A DNA stretch of 64,000 nt, taken from assembly GCA_021397845.1 (NCBI GenBank), contig CM038043.1, positions 124,519,013 through 124,583,012 on the forward strand, read 5' to 3'. Numbering within the stretch: position 1 is the stretch's first letter; each line of letters opens with the position of its first letter. Under the pieces are notes generated by a model, which did not search any database, was not told the DNA's origin, and saw only the letters and a program-made list of their open reading frames with translations. Positions 37,140 to 48,557 of this stretch are shown here, in pieces. Origin of the DNA: Areca catechu (lineage: Eukaryota; Streptophyta; Magnoliopsida; Arecales; Arecaceae). Position numbers and translations under genes: made by a program.

Positions 37140-39024
37140 TGACATATGCTTTTATTTATTTTTGAGCTACCTTGTATGGATGTAGAGAGGATGCGTTGTG
37201 TAGTTCATAAACTAGTTCGCGATGAAAGGATATACTATTTCAGGAGGATAGTGTATTGAGAGTATGTCATTGATGTCATATCTATTGGTTGTCCTCTTAA
37301 CCAAGTAGCATGGAGATGCTAGTGTGACATTGGTATTGTGTTTGACACTTCACTGAATATGACTCTCATACAAGATTCTCTTTCTGCCAAAGAAGAGTTT
37401 TGCATTGGAATGTGGACATAAATTATTCCTCTGACTTGAGATCACTATGGCAGCTTGCAAGTAACTCACTATGCTTAGGTGCCGGACTATCCAAATTTTT
37501 AATCTGGTGATGAAGGTTGCTGGGTACAGTCAAGTACTTGTATAGCGGTAGTAGGATCGAGATAGGATTGACCTCTCCAAATGGTTTGGATTGAATGCTT
37601 AATATGCCTCAATTAAGAAAGACCTTGGCCAGGGAATTCCTTGTAAGGAGTTACAAGGATTCTTTGTTTGAGATATATTGAGATAGATTATTAGAGTTGA
37701 GCAGTTTAACCATATGCCATCCGAAGCATTAGGAGGTTCAAGGAATAAGTTCACTACTATTCCATATTCGATAAGTTCATGTTGCTCTGCAACCTTCAAC
37801 CTATCTGGACACCGGGTGTCATTGCTAGATGGCGACTTTGGCTGGTACTAAAAATGTTCCCGTGCTATCGATTTAGTATTTAAACCTATGGAGTCACACA
37901 CTGAGGGTTTCTTCTTGCTTTGTTGGCATGGAAATGATTGGCAATAATTCCGGACTCATTTGATAAAGAGTTGTCAAAAACTCGAGCCAGCTCATTTGGA
38001 TGAGTCGACTCAAGTCGTTCGAGTTGACTCAAGCAATTGAGTCGACTCGACTGATGGGTTATGGTAAAATTCGAGAACCCTCCATTAAATGCTGTAATAG
38101 TTATAGAAGTTTAATGGTTAGCATTTTTGGATTGTTATTACCTGCTATTGCTGAAGTCCAAAGGTCTCATGACCTACTGGAATCCCAAGAGACTAAAACC
38201 TACCTTTAATCTCTCATTATACCCCCTTAATGGTTTTGGGGGCTATTTTAAAAAAGGCAGTGCTGAAGAAGGTAGATGGTAGAGGTTTTCTGACACTCCA
38301 CACCCAAAAATCTAGATCAAAGTTGAGACTCTGCCCAAAAAATTTCTAAGATATAGATCTTGCTTGATCCTTAAGAGATTGCAAGATTTGATCTTCGAGA
38401 TAGAGTGAGGTCTGGGTTTTGGGATTCTTGAATGCATACCTTCTATTGAAGGTTTGGGATAGAGCATTAGGAAAGGGTTCTCAAGCATCTTCATTCCAGC
38501 ACCACTACAACAACAGTCTTTCAAGGAGTTGAAGGAGTCCACATATCTTCAAGGAGTTGAAGAAGGAATCCTTGCTGTTGACATTATTTCCAGAGGGGCT
38601 AGCACTTTGAAGGAAGGAGAAGAAACTGTGCTACACGATGTGAACCACCCGTAGAGGCAGTATGAGTGTGCTACTTGTAGAGCCGAGTTCTTTTCACAGG
38701 TTGGAGCCGCTCTTGGGATTGCGATTGAGAGCTAGGGATTTTGTTGCAACCTGTGGTGAAAGTCACTGAGGTATGTCTTTATTTTATGTATGACATAATT
38801 ATCATTGCTGCATTATTGTGTGATTTCAAGAATGGTTCTATTTTTCATACAATGATTGCATGATTTCATATTTATATTACTTTAGATGTATCTAAATCCT
38901 GGTAGGGGCTTGTGTTAATTAGATTAACATCTACAGATAAAATGGTTTTATCATTTTCTGTTGTTGCATGCCTTTAGAAAAGTTTTAAAATGCATGTATC
39001 GCCCCTTAGGAATAGTTCTTGTCA
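37140..39024 (+). repeat. 5' LTR of Copia J (left border uncertain)
   Basis: Related to but diverged from LTR1/LTR2: the segment TTGGTTGTCCTCTT-ACCAA (37267) and the following 550 bp align with 4690-5270. The expected TGTTGGG start and the first 150 bp or so are missing. The LTR ends GTTCTTGTCA at 39024, two bases before the PBS. It contains the palindrome TGAGTCGACTCA (38001-38012) in a GAGTCGAC-rich patch. Its last 290 bp recur at 42113-42400. Confidence 0.82.
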
Positions 39025-39025
39025 A

Positions 39026-39037
39026 TGGTATCAGAGC
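39026..39037 (+). other. Primer-binding site of Copia J
   Basis: TGGTATCAGAGC, a perfect copy of the initiator tRNA-Met primer site, two bases after the LTR end. Confidence 0.92.
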
Positions 39038-40783
39038 ATCCAGGTTGGATGCACATCTAGTCTAATGTTTTATATGAAATTGAACTTTTTCCTTCACAAA
39101 GTACTTGGATTAAGGTGGATTCGCCATGGTCATCTAGTCATAGGAGAAAAGCATGGTTTAAAGACCATCTCTTTTCATTCCAAGGGGTTCTCCTATGACG
39201 TGTAGGGGTACCGCTGCATCACGATCTTATGAAGAAGAAAGTGAGGAATTTGATGGATTAAAATGGTTTTAATCTATGGATAATAGATCATAACTATGTT
39301 TAGATGAGATCTAAAAGATGTATGATCTAAAACTTTGAAAAGTTTAAGTGAAAATGATTGAAATTTGAAGTTACTATGTTTTGGAAGAGCTGACTCGACC
39401 AGAAATCTATGTTCTGGTCGAGTTGAGTCGAATAGAAGAGCTGACTCGACTAGAAATCTATTAACTGGTCGAGCTGACTCGACCAAAAGACTATGAAATA
39501 ATAATTTTAAGCTTCAGATTTTTATGAAATTGTTTCATTTTATTTTTAAAATGTTTCAAATAGTGTGATACACTTAATTAGGAATTAAGATGTATATTTC
39601 TAAGATTTAGGATATGATTCTAATCTTAAGTCATGATTGATAAATTATGGGTTGATTGGGTTAGCTAGAATTGGGTCCTTAAATCAATTAGACCTAGGTT
39701 TAGATGAATAGATTAAATAGAAAAAAGAATAATCAAAGTTGAATTAGGTCTCTCCTCTATAGATCTCTCTAATAGTTAGTTAGATCAATCCATACATCTA
39801 AATGGACTTGATTCATGGCTTCTTGGTGAGCCCGGGTCTTTAGGTTAGTCTGATTGAGTCTGATAAACTACTTAGTGTCTAAGGTAAGTTTGATAAATGT
39901 GATCAAGGTTCTTTGGGACTAACTCTTACCTGGTCAACTCATGGTTGGTGTCAAAGGCAAGAGGCTTATTTGGCTTAACCCATCCCTTGATCTTACTTAC
40001 CTGGCTAATATGGTGAATCAGATTTGATTAGATTATCTATTGATTTGAGTTGACCCATATCAACTAAGGTTAATCAGTCTAACTGGTTTATAGGTGCCCA
40101 TGGACCAAATTGATCTAGAAATCCTCTAAGTGTTTGGTGGGAGTTTTCTTGATCAAGGTCCATGTCTTCATTTCAAATGTCACAAAATTTAAATTCTCTA
40201 AATTATTAGGTCCATAAAATGACTAAGTTATTTGATAGCCTAAGTCTTAGCCTCCCATTAAGTTGAATTGGTAATGAGTCCATAAGTTGGGTGATCATTG
40301 GCAGTTCCAAAGAACAGGTGGTCATCAGGTGAGTGGGATTGCCATTCAACATATGATGGCTCAATGTGATATCTTAACACATGGTCAGGTGGGCCGGCCA
40401 AAGTTGGGCTTGATCATGGATTAGTTATAATCATTGAATTCAATCATGTTAATGGTTAGACCTAATCAGGACCTTCAATAGGAGGCCTAAAGGTTGATTA
40501 TGAGGATCCCTGGGGCAAAATGAATACTAGAAATTGCTCGGAGAAGTAATTTGTATTGTACCTACCCTTAGATGCATTTGGGTTAGCCGGCCAAAGTCAG
40601 GCTCATATGTAGTCTATTGGATCCTAGTACCTGCTAAAGGATAAAAGTTATTCTTCAGATTGGAGTGTAGAGGCTACCGGTCTGAATAAAATAGTGGGAG
40701 AAACCTTTAGACTAAAATCCATATCTTTAGGATTTTTAAAATAATTCATATACTGATAGGTCTTGTTCTTCTTTTTTAAGTTA
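39038..40783 (+). other. Copia J leader with several inverted repeats
   Basis: A 1.75-kb untranslated leader. Perfect 12-bp arms lie at 39137-39148/39188-39199 and at 39393-39404/39412-39423. A 9-bp pair is at 39445-39453/39465-39473. Two AGCCGGCCAAAGTC stem-loops sit at 40391-40410 and 40585-40603. The distal part matches the leader of A, and the first hairpin matches D. No coding signal is present. Confidence 0.75.
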
Positions 40784-42104
40784 ATGTCAATCACTTTGTC
40801 ACTCCGATCATTATTAGATAATGACAAATTGTCTGGACCCAACTTTGATAGTTGGTATCGAAAACTCAAGATAGTCCTGGAGCACAAGCAGATCCTTTAT
40901 GTGATAACGGATCAAGCACCTGAGATCCCAGCCTCCAATGCTCATGGCACTATTAGGGACACTTACCATAAGTGGATCTCTAACTGCACCACGGTGTATT
41001 GCATAATGTTGGTTGCGATGAATGACGAGTTCAATCGCAAGTTCGAGGAGGCCTAGCTAGAAGAGATTCTTTAAAAGTTGAAGGAGTCTTTTGGCACTCC
41101 GAATGATATAGAGAGATACCGGATCTCTTCTGCCATCTATAATATGCATATGCATGATGGAGCTTCGGTGACTGATCATGTAATGTACATGATCGAGTTA
41201 TTTGAGCATTTGGACAAACTCGGATGTCCTTTGCATGAGCAGTTTGGTAAGGACACAATTTTGAATTCTCTGTCCCCTTCCTACCAGGTCTTTCTCGATA
41301 ATTTTAGAATGAATAGGCCTGCAGTAAACTATCATGAGATGTTAGGGTTACTGCAAACCTATGAGAGAGACCACAACCTCAACAAGGGATTAGTGAATTT
41401 GGTGGGAGGATCTAGAGCAAGATGTCATCCCTTCATAAAAGGAAAGAAAAAGAAAAAGAATAAGAAGGTGCAAAGTGCTTAGCCTAATCAGACTAGGAGG
41501 CTAAAGGCTGACAAGAGTAAGGCAGAGTGCTTCTTCTGCAAGAAGTTGGATCATTGGAAGTGGAACTGTTCTGCTTACCTTGTAACTCTAGATCTGAACA
41601 GGCCAAAAAAGGGAAAGCAACAAGGTGTTGCTGGTCAAGATATTTATATGATAAATCCTTGTGGTTTCTCTATTTGTGATACTACTAGCTGGGTATTGGA
41701 TACTGGAGCCCTTACCATATTTGTAATTCTTTGCAGGGACTTCAAGTTAGTAGGAGATTCGAAAGTGGTGAGAGGTTTCTGAATATTGGGAACGGAAGTC
41801 AAGCTCTAGTTCTAGCATTGGGAACTATTTCTTTGTATTTCGAATCTTGTACTGTCATTCTTAATGAATGTTATTTTTGTCCTTCCTTTTTGGCAAATAT
41901 CATTTCTGTAGGCTTGTTGGCCAATGATGGTTATGAATTATCAATAAAGAAAGATATTTGCCACATCACTTTGAATAGTTCTAATGTGATGAATGGACAA
42001 TTGAAGAATGGAGTATGTGTACTGTCACAGTCTGTTACTATATTGTACAATGCTAATAAACATCCTAGAATAGATAAAGTCAATGATATTTATCTCTGGC
42101 ACTG
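40784..42104 (+). pseudogene. Copia J gag-protease (broken, pol deleted)
   Basis: Gag starts at ATG 40784 (MSITLSLRSLL). It keeps the SWYRKLKIVLEH and CIMLVAMNDEF segments and is interrupted by TAG at 41054-41056. It resumes at 41078-41482, a Lys-rich tail. The CCHC knuckle at 41528-41569 retains all ligands (C-F-F-C-K-K-L-D-H ... C). The protease is recognisable, with a DTG catalytic triad at 41699-41707 in SWVLDTGA. This shows what A and B lost. The frame ends at DIYLWH, the first residues of the integrase zinc domain, where the sequence jumps into LTR. Integrase, RT and RNase H are absent. Confidence 0.88.
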
Positions 42105-42400
42105 ACAACCAGGGATTTTATTGTAACCTTTGGTAAAAGTCACTGAGGTATGTCTTTATTTTATGTATAACGTAATTATCATTGCTACATCATTATGTGA
42201 TTTCTAGAATGGTTCTGTTTTTCATACAATATTTGCATGATTTCGTATTTACATTACTCTAGATGTATCTAGATCCTGGTAGGGACCTGTGTTAATTAGA
42301 TTAACATCCATAGATAAAATGGTTTTATAGTTTTTCGCTACTACATGCCTTTAGAAAAGTTTAAAATGCATGTATCGCCCCTTAAGAACAGTTCCTTTCA
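42105..42400 (+). repeat. Truncated 3' LTR of Copia J
   Basis: Matches the last 290 bp of the J 5' LTR (38740-39024), with the same CGCCCCTTA-GAA-AGTTC end. It is joined directly to integrase codons, so a single deletion removed most of pol and most of the 3' LTR. It ends TTCCTTTCA at 42400, next to element K. Confidence 0.88.
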
Positions 42401-44019
42401 GCTCGAATATCCTGCACAACTCTGAGAAGAAAGAAGTAGGGGGTTGTGAGCTTTATAACCTAGTAAGTCTCCAAACAGTCATACCAATGATAATATAATT
42501 TGAAAATAATTAGAAAATAATAGTTTATCAGATCATGCCACCAAAACAAACTCAAATGACAAGTATAACAAAATCGTTGATAACATTAAGTTTTCTTATT
42601 ATGTTTCCATTAATTATCCTTCTTATTTAGGATTTTGGACTAACCACGGTCATGTTTCAGTCCATGACTAGCAATCTCAGTGTTATACTTCAGCCTATGA
42701 CTGACAAACTCATTGTCACACTTCAGCCTATGACGAGCAATCCAATTATCACACTCCAACCTGTGACTGACAATCTCAGCAACCACGATCCCGTGGCATG
42801 GCTAGTCCAATTATCTCATTCTCTTGGTTATCACTTTATTAATTCATATCATGATGACAAACCATGAAATCTCAAATTTTTCAATGACCAGCATCACGGT
42901 TCGAACAATCAAAAATAATTTTACTTGATAAAAATATGGTATACATGAACATTACTAATAACCACAATAATCATACTGTCCATTATGCAAAATCAAACTA
43001 TACCATGCAAAAATAAATCATGCATGTCAATGCTCATGTGCACGGATCAAATCATGTCATATAAGATGCATGTATAAAACTGGTGATCATGTTTAGATAT
43101 CCTTACCTCACTAGAGATAACTAATATGCTTGATATTGGTCCTTACCCGAAACCCGCATAATACCCTTCTGCTTAGAAGGCTGCCCCCTACAATAACATA
43201 AATAATCCTAGGATAATTTGTAAACCAAAACCTTTTATCTATAAAATCCTAACTTCACGAATTCCAAGAAAGAGAGCTTTTCAATCTCCCTCCTTCAATA
43301 TTTATATTTTTTTTTCCTTTATCTCTCCTATATCTTTCTCCTCTTCCTCTCTCCTCTTCCTCTCTTCTCTTTCTCTTTCTTTTTTTTTCTTTTTTTCTTT
43401 CTTTATTTTATTTTATTTTTTTTTCCCCTTTTTCTTTTCTCCACTTTTTTCTTTCTTTATTTCTCCCAAACCCCCCCTTGCTACTCTTCCTTGGCTTGAC
43501 CAAACCGACCTCCCATGGTCACCGGTGGTGGCCATGGGAGGTGGTTACCATGAAGGGAATCAGCAACCAGGGGAAAATGGTGGCACAGCCACCGGCGGTC
43601 CACAGCCCTAAGACAAAACTGAACTGCAAATAAACCAAAAAACACCAGATAAACAAAACTCATCGGTCTTGAAGGGCTTTTAGATGCTTGCCAGAGAGGA
43701 GGATGGTGTGGAAGGCTTAATTGGGCTCGATTCAACAGTGATGAGGGGATTTAAAGAAAATCACCAACAATTTCCTTACTCTTTGGGAAGCAAAAACCGC
43801 TTGAATGGAGTTCCAACCCACTCCACACACATCGCCGACCACCCCCTCCCCTCCATGGCTCTTCCCCTCGACTCCTCCGATGAAATCCTCGGCCGAATAA
43901 GGGAGAACTAGCCTCCCCTATTTCTGCCTTTACCCCTCCATTTTTTTTCTGTGATCTAGGTTGAAATCAGCTAGGCCTACTAACTTTGGCCCAAAAAGTC
44001 CAAAAACCTGGGTTTTACA
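42401..44019 (-). repeat. Left (3') LTR of K, truncated by J
   Basis: Aligns with 46945-48557. It contains four 33-bp minisatellite units (42655-42785), a long pyrimidine run (43300-43450), and then a CCATGGTCACCGGTGGTGGC-type GC-richer block. The outer end is GGTTTTACA. ORFs inside are composition or minisatellite artefacts. Confidence 0.85.
42655..42785. repeat. 33-bp minisatellite in K LTR
   Basis: Four consecutive units of CTTCAGCCTATGACTGACAA-type sequence (33, 33, 33 and 32 bp). The right LTR has the same four-unit array at about 47200-47335, so the array predates insertion of K. Confidence 0.85.
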
Positions 44020-46639
44020 TTCTCCCCTCATTAAAATAATTTCATCCTCGAAATTAGCTTAATTGAGATTTTAAACCTTAAAAATAACCAATCCTCATAT
44101 CTTTTTCAAACTCCCAAATAGTCTACCTCTCAAGATACTTCTCAAATCTGAATCGTAATGATATCATATAACACTCAAAACTTGATCCTTTCCTTTCACA
44201 ATATATATCGAGTTTTCTTGAGCTCTTCCAAAAGAATACTAATCTTTCGATGTCAATACAATTAATTTATCCTTAATTAACTTTACAAGAACATCATGAT
44301 AGTCCAAATTTAGAAATACCCAACCTTAACAACATCCTCGAGCTTTTAATATTTTCTCTTTTAGAATGCTTTCTTCATATGGCCTTTACATAACAACATG
44401 ATATATCATTTTTATTTTGATCATCACCATCTATTGTGAATTTCTTCAATTTCTTTTGAATGAACATCAGTGCCTCAAACCTTAAATTAAGTATACAATT
44501 CTTTATCATAATTGATCCAATCTATTTTTAACAAAAAATTAGAAGAAGGCTTGAGCATTAGATACTTGCCAAGGTCTTTAACATTCTTTCTTCTCTTAAG
44601 CCTCTTCATGACTTTACAATTAATCATTTATCTTATGAAAATCTCAAGCCCTCCTTAAATAAGGAAATCATAATATCATAACTAAAGAAGCTTGGTGTCA
44701 CAAATATTCCTGATCCAAGCCAAGTAAAGGACCATCACCTCATTATTCTAGATTTAGAGATGTCCAAAATTTTTACTAGAGTCCTCTACATTAAGGGAAT
44801 CTACTGATGAAAAATATCATGGAAACACCTATAGACAGTCTAAGGATCAATAACATTATCTTTTCATTTATTACTAAAATCTTGTTATTGAAATTCAAAA
44901 CAATACTCCCATCATAACACTTCTAAAGTTAGAGTTAACATTCTTAATTGATTTCAGGATAACTCAGACCATTACGCTTCCACTACACACTCTGATATAA
45001 TTTTCTAAACCATCTAGGTTCACTGCATGTATCCATCCAAAAATTTATCTTACTTGGTACCAAAAAGATCTAAAATTATTAAAGTAAAGCTATTGAGTCT
45101 CTTTATCTCGTTCACATCTCAGGCATATCATTCCAAGATTTACCCTAATCCAGTTTCTATATTGAAAGTCCTTACATAAATTTCACTACCCTTTCATGAC
45201 CTCAATAACTCTAAACCAAGTCTGAATTAATCTACTTTCTTTGATAATTTAATTAGGCAATCTAGATCAACTCTTCTCTTGGAAAGTTATCATTAACTCT
45301 AACAAGTACATGGCTTTTAATCAATGCTCTTATAAATAGAATCGATTATATTATCGCTCATAGAACTATCTTATCATAACTCTTAACATCAATTAACAAT
45401 CTATCTAAAATATTGTCCCTTATAGGCTAATCCCATATAAATCTTCCAATACCAATTTTTTTGCTTACTATAATCTAGTAACATGATAACCTAGATCTTC
45501 TTATGGATCTTAATTTGACTTAGAGTTTAACATATCCAATAATCTCTAACAATTATAGAATAGATCCAGTAATCTAATCCATAATTGCAAAAATAAACTA
45601 TCAAGATTCTTATCAAAATATGGATGCCATGTCAATATAATATAATCTAATCCACCAATAGAGAGCTACAAAGCTATACATCATCCCAAGCACATTTTTT
45701 TTATATATTTTCAATGATAATCCACATACAGATTTATCAAAAATATATTATTTCTAATATCATTAAACTCTTTCATAACCTACATCTGAAACATCTTCTT
45801 GCAATAATCCCATAATTTACAATCTAATAATTAACAACAAAACTGTCATGTTATCATAATCTGCATCTCTATCAAGTTCATGATTCCAAAATCATTCAAT
45901 TGATAATTGAACCTATTTATTTAGCATAACCTATTAACATAACACACTATAATTCTAGGCCATTACTCTTGATATTTGGATCAACCCACTTATCAAAGGC
46001 AAAGATACATCCCATCCAGCTCTTTTATATCCATCATATGCTTATTTATCATGATCAAAGAGTAAAAATTATCCATCCCTTTTCATTCATCCTAGATCAA
46101 TCCCATTACTTATATTACAGACCAAAAATCGTATTCCTCTTTTGTACAATCATATACCAGATTTTTATGCATAACACCTAAAGATTAAAAATCTAACTTC
46201 GAATTGATTCTTGTAACTTTATAACACTAAGTTCAAATACCTCTTAAGCCATTGTCCATATTGATCACTTCTCAAATCTTGATATCATTCGAATCATATC
46301 CTAATTACTTGTATCATAATTGCAAGTGATCATACTTTAAGCTTCGATATTATTCAAGTCATGTCTAAACTACTTATAACACAGTTCCAAATAATCATAA
46401 GCTAAACTTCAATATCACCCATATCATGTCTTGATCACTTATGCCATAGTCCTAAGTAATTATAGCCTAAATTTTGATATCATTCTATCATGTCCTAATA
46501 ATCCCATGTTATCTCTTAATCACTTATATCACAATCTTGAACAATCATGACTTAAATTTCGATATCACTCATATCTATCCTAATCACTTATACTACAGTC
46601 CCAAGTCATCATAACCTAAGCTCTGATACCATTCTATCA
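44020..46639 (-). other. K internal region, PPT and PBS, no readable genes
   Basis: An AT-rich 2.6 kb. The left edge holds the minus-strand purine tract (44020-44036), and the right edge holds the perfect PBS (46631-46620). The tail end reads on the minus strand as the CGAGGATGAAATTATTTTAA motif seen before many plant Gypsy 3' LTRs. I find no domain motif in any frame. The end near 46200-46600 shows loosely repeated CTTGATATCATTC/ATCATGTC phrases. Confidence 0.6.
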
Positions 46640-48557
46640 TGCCCTGAATCCAACACCGAAATCGATCATGCAACCGACTGCACAAACCCTAGAATACATT
46701 CTAAAGATCATGTAAGGCTTAGGTACACAAAAGTCACTTCATTTAAAATCACAATAATTAAATAATATTATTTAACAAAATAATCCATTTATTCAAGTCA
46801 AAACTACTAAATGATTCACTGATTCATTTCATAAGTATCAACAATAGATAAAACTAACTAAACCATCTAAAAACTTATGTTCAGTCTCACGCCCAGCCTG
46901 GTTCTTGCTATACATCATTTCATCACGAATCCAATTGACTACCAAGCTTGAATATCCTGCATAACTCTAAGAAGGAATAAAGTAGGGGGTTATGAGCTTT
47001 ACAGTCCCGTAAGATCTCCAAACAGTCACACCAATAATAATATAATTTAAAAATAATTAGAAAATAATAGTTTATTAGATTATGCCACCAAAACAAACTC
47101 AAATGATAAGTATAACAAAACCTTTGATAACATTAAGTTTTCTTTTTACATTTCCATTAGTTATCCTTCTTCTTTAGGGTTCTAGACTAACCACGATCAT
47201 GCTTCAGCCTATGTCTGGCAATCTTAGTATCATACTTTAGCCTGTGACTAGCAAGCTCATTGTCACACTTTAACCTGTGATGGGCAATCTCATTATCACA
47301 CTCTAGCCTGTGACTAGCAATCTCAGTAACCACAATCCCATGGCATGGCTAGTCCAATTATCTTATTCTCTTAGTTATCACTTTATCAATTTATATCATG
47401 ATGACAAACTATGAAATCTCAAATTTTTCAATGACCGGCATCATTGTCTGAACCATCAAAAATAATTTTACTTGATAAAAACATGGTATACATGAACATA
47501 ACTAATAACCACAATAATCATACTGTTCATTATGTAAAATCAAACTATACAATGCAAAAATAAATCATGCATGTCAATGCTCATGTACACGAATCAAATC
47601 ATGTCATGTAAGATACATGTATAAAACTGGTGATCATGTCCAAATATCCTTGCCTCACTAGAGATAACTAACACACTTGATATTGGTCCATACCTGAAAC
47701 CTACATAATGCCCTTTTGCTTAGAAGGTTACCCCTACAATAACATAAATAATCCTGGGATAATTTGTAAACCAAAATTTTTTATCTATAAAACCCTAACT
47801 TTACAAATTCTAAGAAAGAGAGCTTTTTAATCTCCCTCCTTCAATATTTATATTTTTCTCCTTTCTCTCTCCTCTTTCTCTCTCCTTTTTCTCTCTCCAC
47901 TTTCTTTTCTTTTTTTTTTTTTTTCCTTTTTCTTTCTCTCTTTTTTTTCTTTTCTTTTCCTTTCCCCTTTTCCCTTTTTTCTCTTTTTTCTTTTTTTCTT
48001 TCTCCTGAAGCCCCCGTTGCTGCTCTTCCTTGGCTCGACCGAACCAACCTCCCATGGTCATCGGTGGTGGCCATGGGAGGTGGTCACCGGGAAGGAAATC
48101 GGCAGCCAGGGAAAAATGGTGGCACTACCATCGCGGTCCATAGCCCTAGACAAAATCGAACCGTAAATAAACCAAAAAACATGGATTAACAAAACTCACC
48201 ATCTTGAAGGGCTTTCGAATGCTCGCCGGAGAGGAGGACATTGGCATGGAAGGCTTGATTGGGCTCGATTCGGTGATGGTGAGGGGGTTTAAAGAAAATA
48301 ATCGATGGTTTCATTGCCGTTTGGGAAGCAAAAACTGCCTGATCGGAGTTCCAACCCATTCCAAATATGTCACCAACCAACCCCTCCCCTTTACGTCTCT
48401 TCTGCCTGACTCCTTTGATGAAATCCCTTGCCAAATTAGAGAGAACCAGCCTCCCCTATTTCTACCTCCGTAGCTCCATTTTTTTCCTACGATCTGGGTC
48501 AAAGTCGGCTGGGCCTACTGACTTTGACCCAAAAAGCCCAAAAACCTAGGTTTTACA
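46640..48557 (-). repeat. Right (5') LTR of K
   Basis: 1918 bp, TGCCCTGAATCC to GGTTTTACA. It includes the 33-bp array (about 47200-47335) and a pyrimidine tract (47850-48000) read on the other strand as Lys/Glu/Arg-rich ORFs. Flanking bases to the right are GGTAT; the left flank was lost, so no TSD can be tested. Confidence 0.82.

Larger units (their letters stand above)
42401..48557 (-). mobile_element. Non-coding LTR element K (- strand)
   Basis: Two long direct repeats, 42401-44019 and 46640-48557, flank 2.6 kb. Minus-strand features agree with an LTR element. The outer end is TGTAAAACC. The tract TTTTAATGAGGGGAGA sits before the left LTR (44020-44036). A perfect PBS TGGTATCAGAGC lies at 46631-46620, eight bases inside the right LTR. 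The internal region has no gag or pol that I can read, so K is either a large non-autonomous element (LARD-like) or too decayed. The left LTR lacks its first 300 bp or so, where J abuts it. Confidence 0.8.

Noticed and set aside
42652..42867. ORF with repeated LQPMT units
   Set aside because: Encoded by the 33-bp minisatellite in the K LTR. The right LTR has the same array without this open frame.
47810..48074. Lys/Glu/Arg-rich ORFs resembling a charged nuclear protein
   Set aside because: They read a pyrimidine tract on the opposite strand; composition alone explains them.
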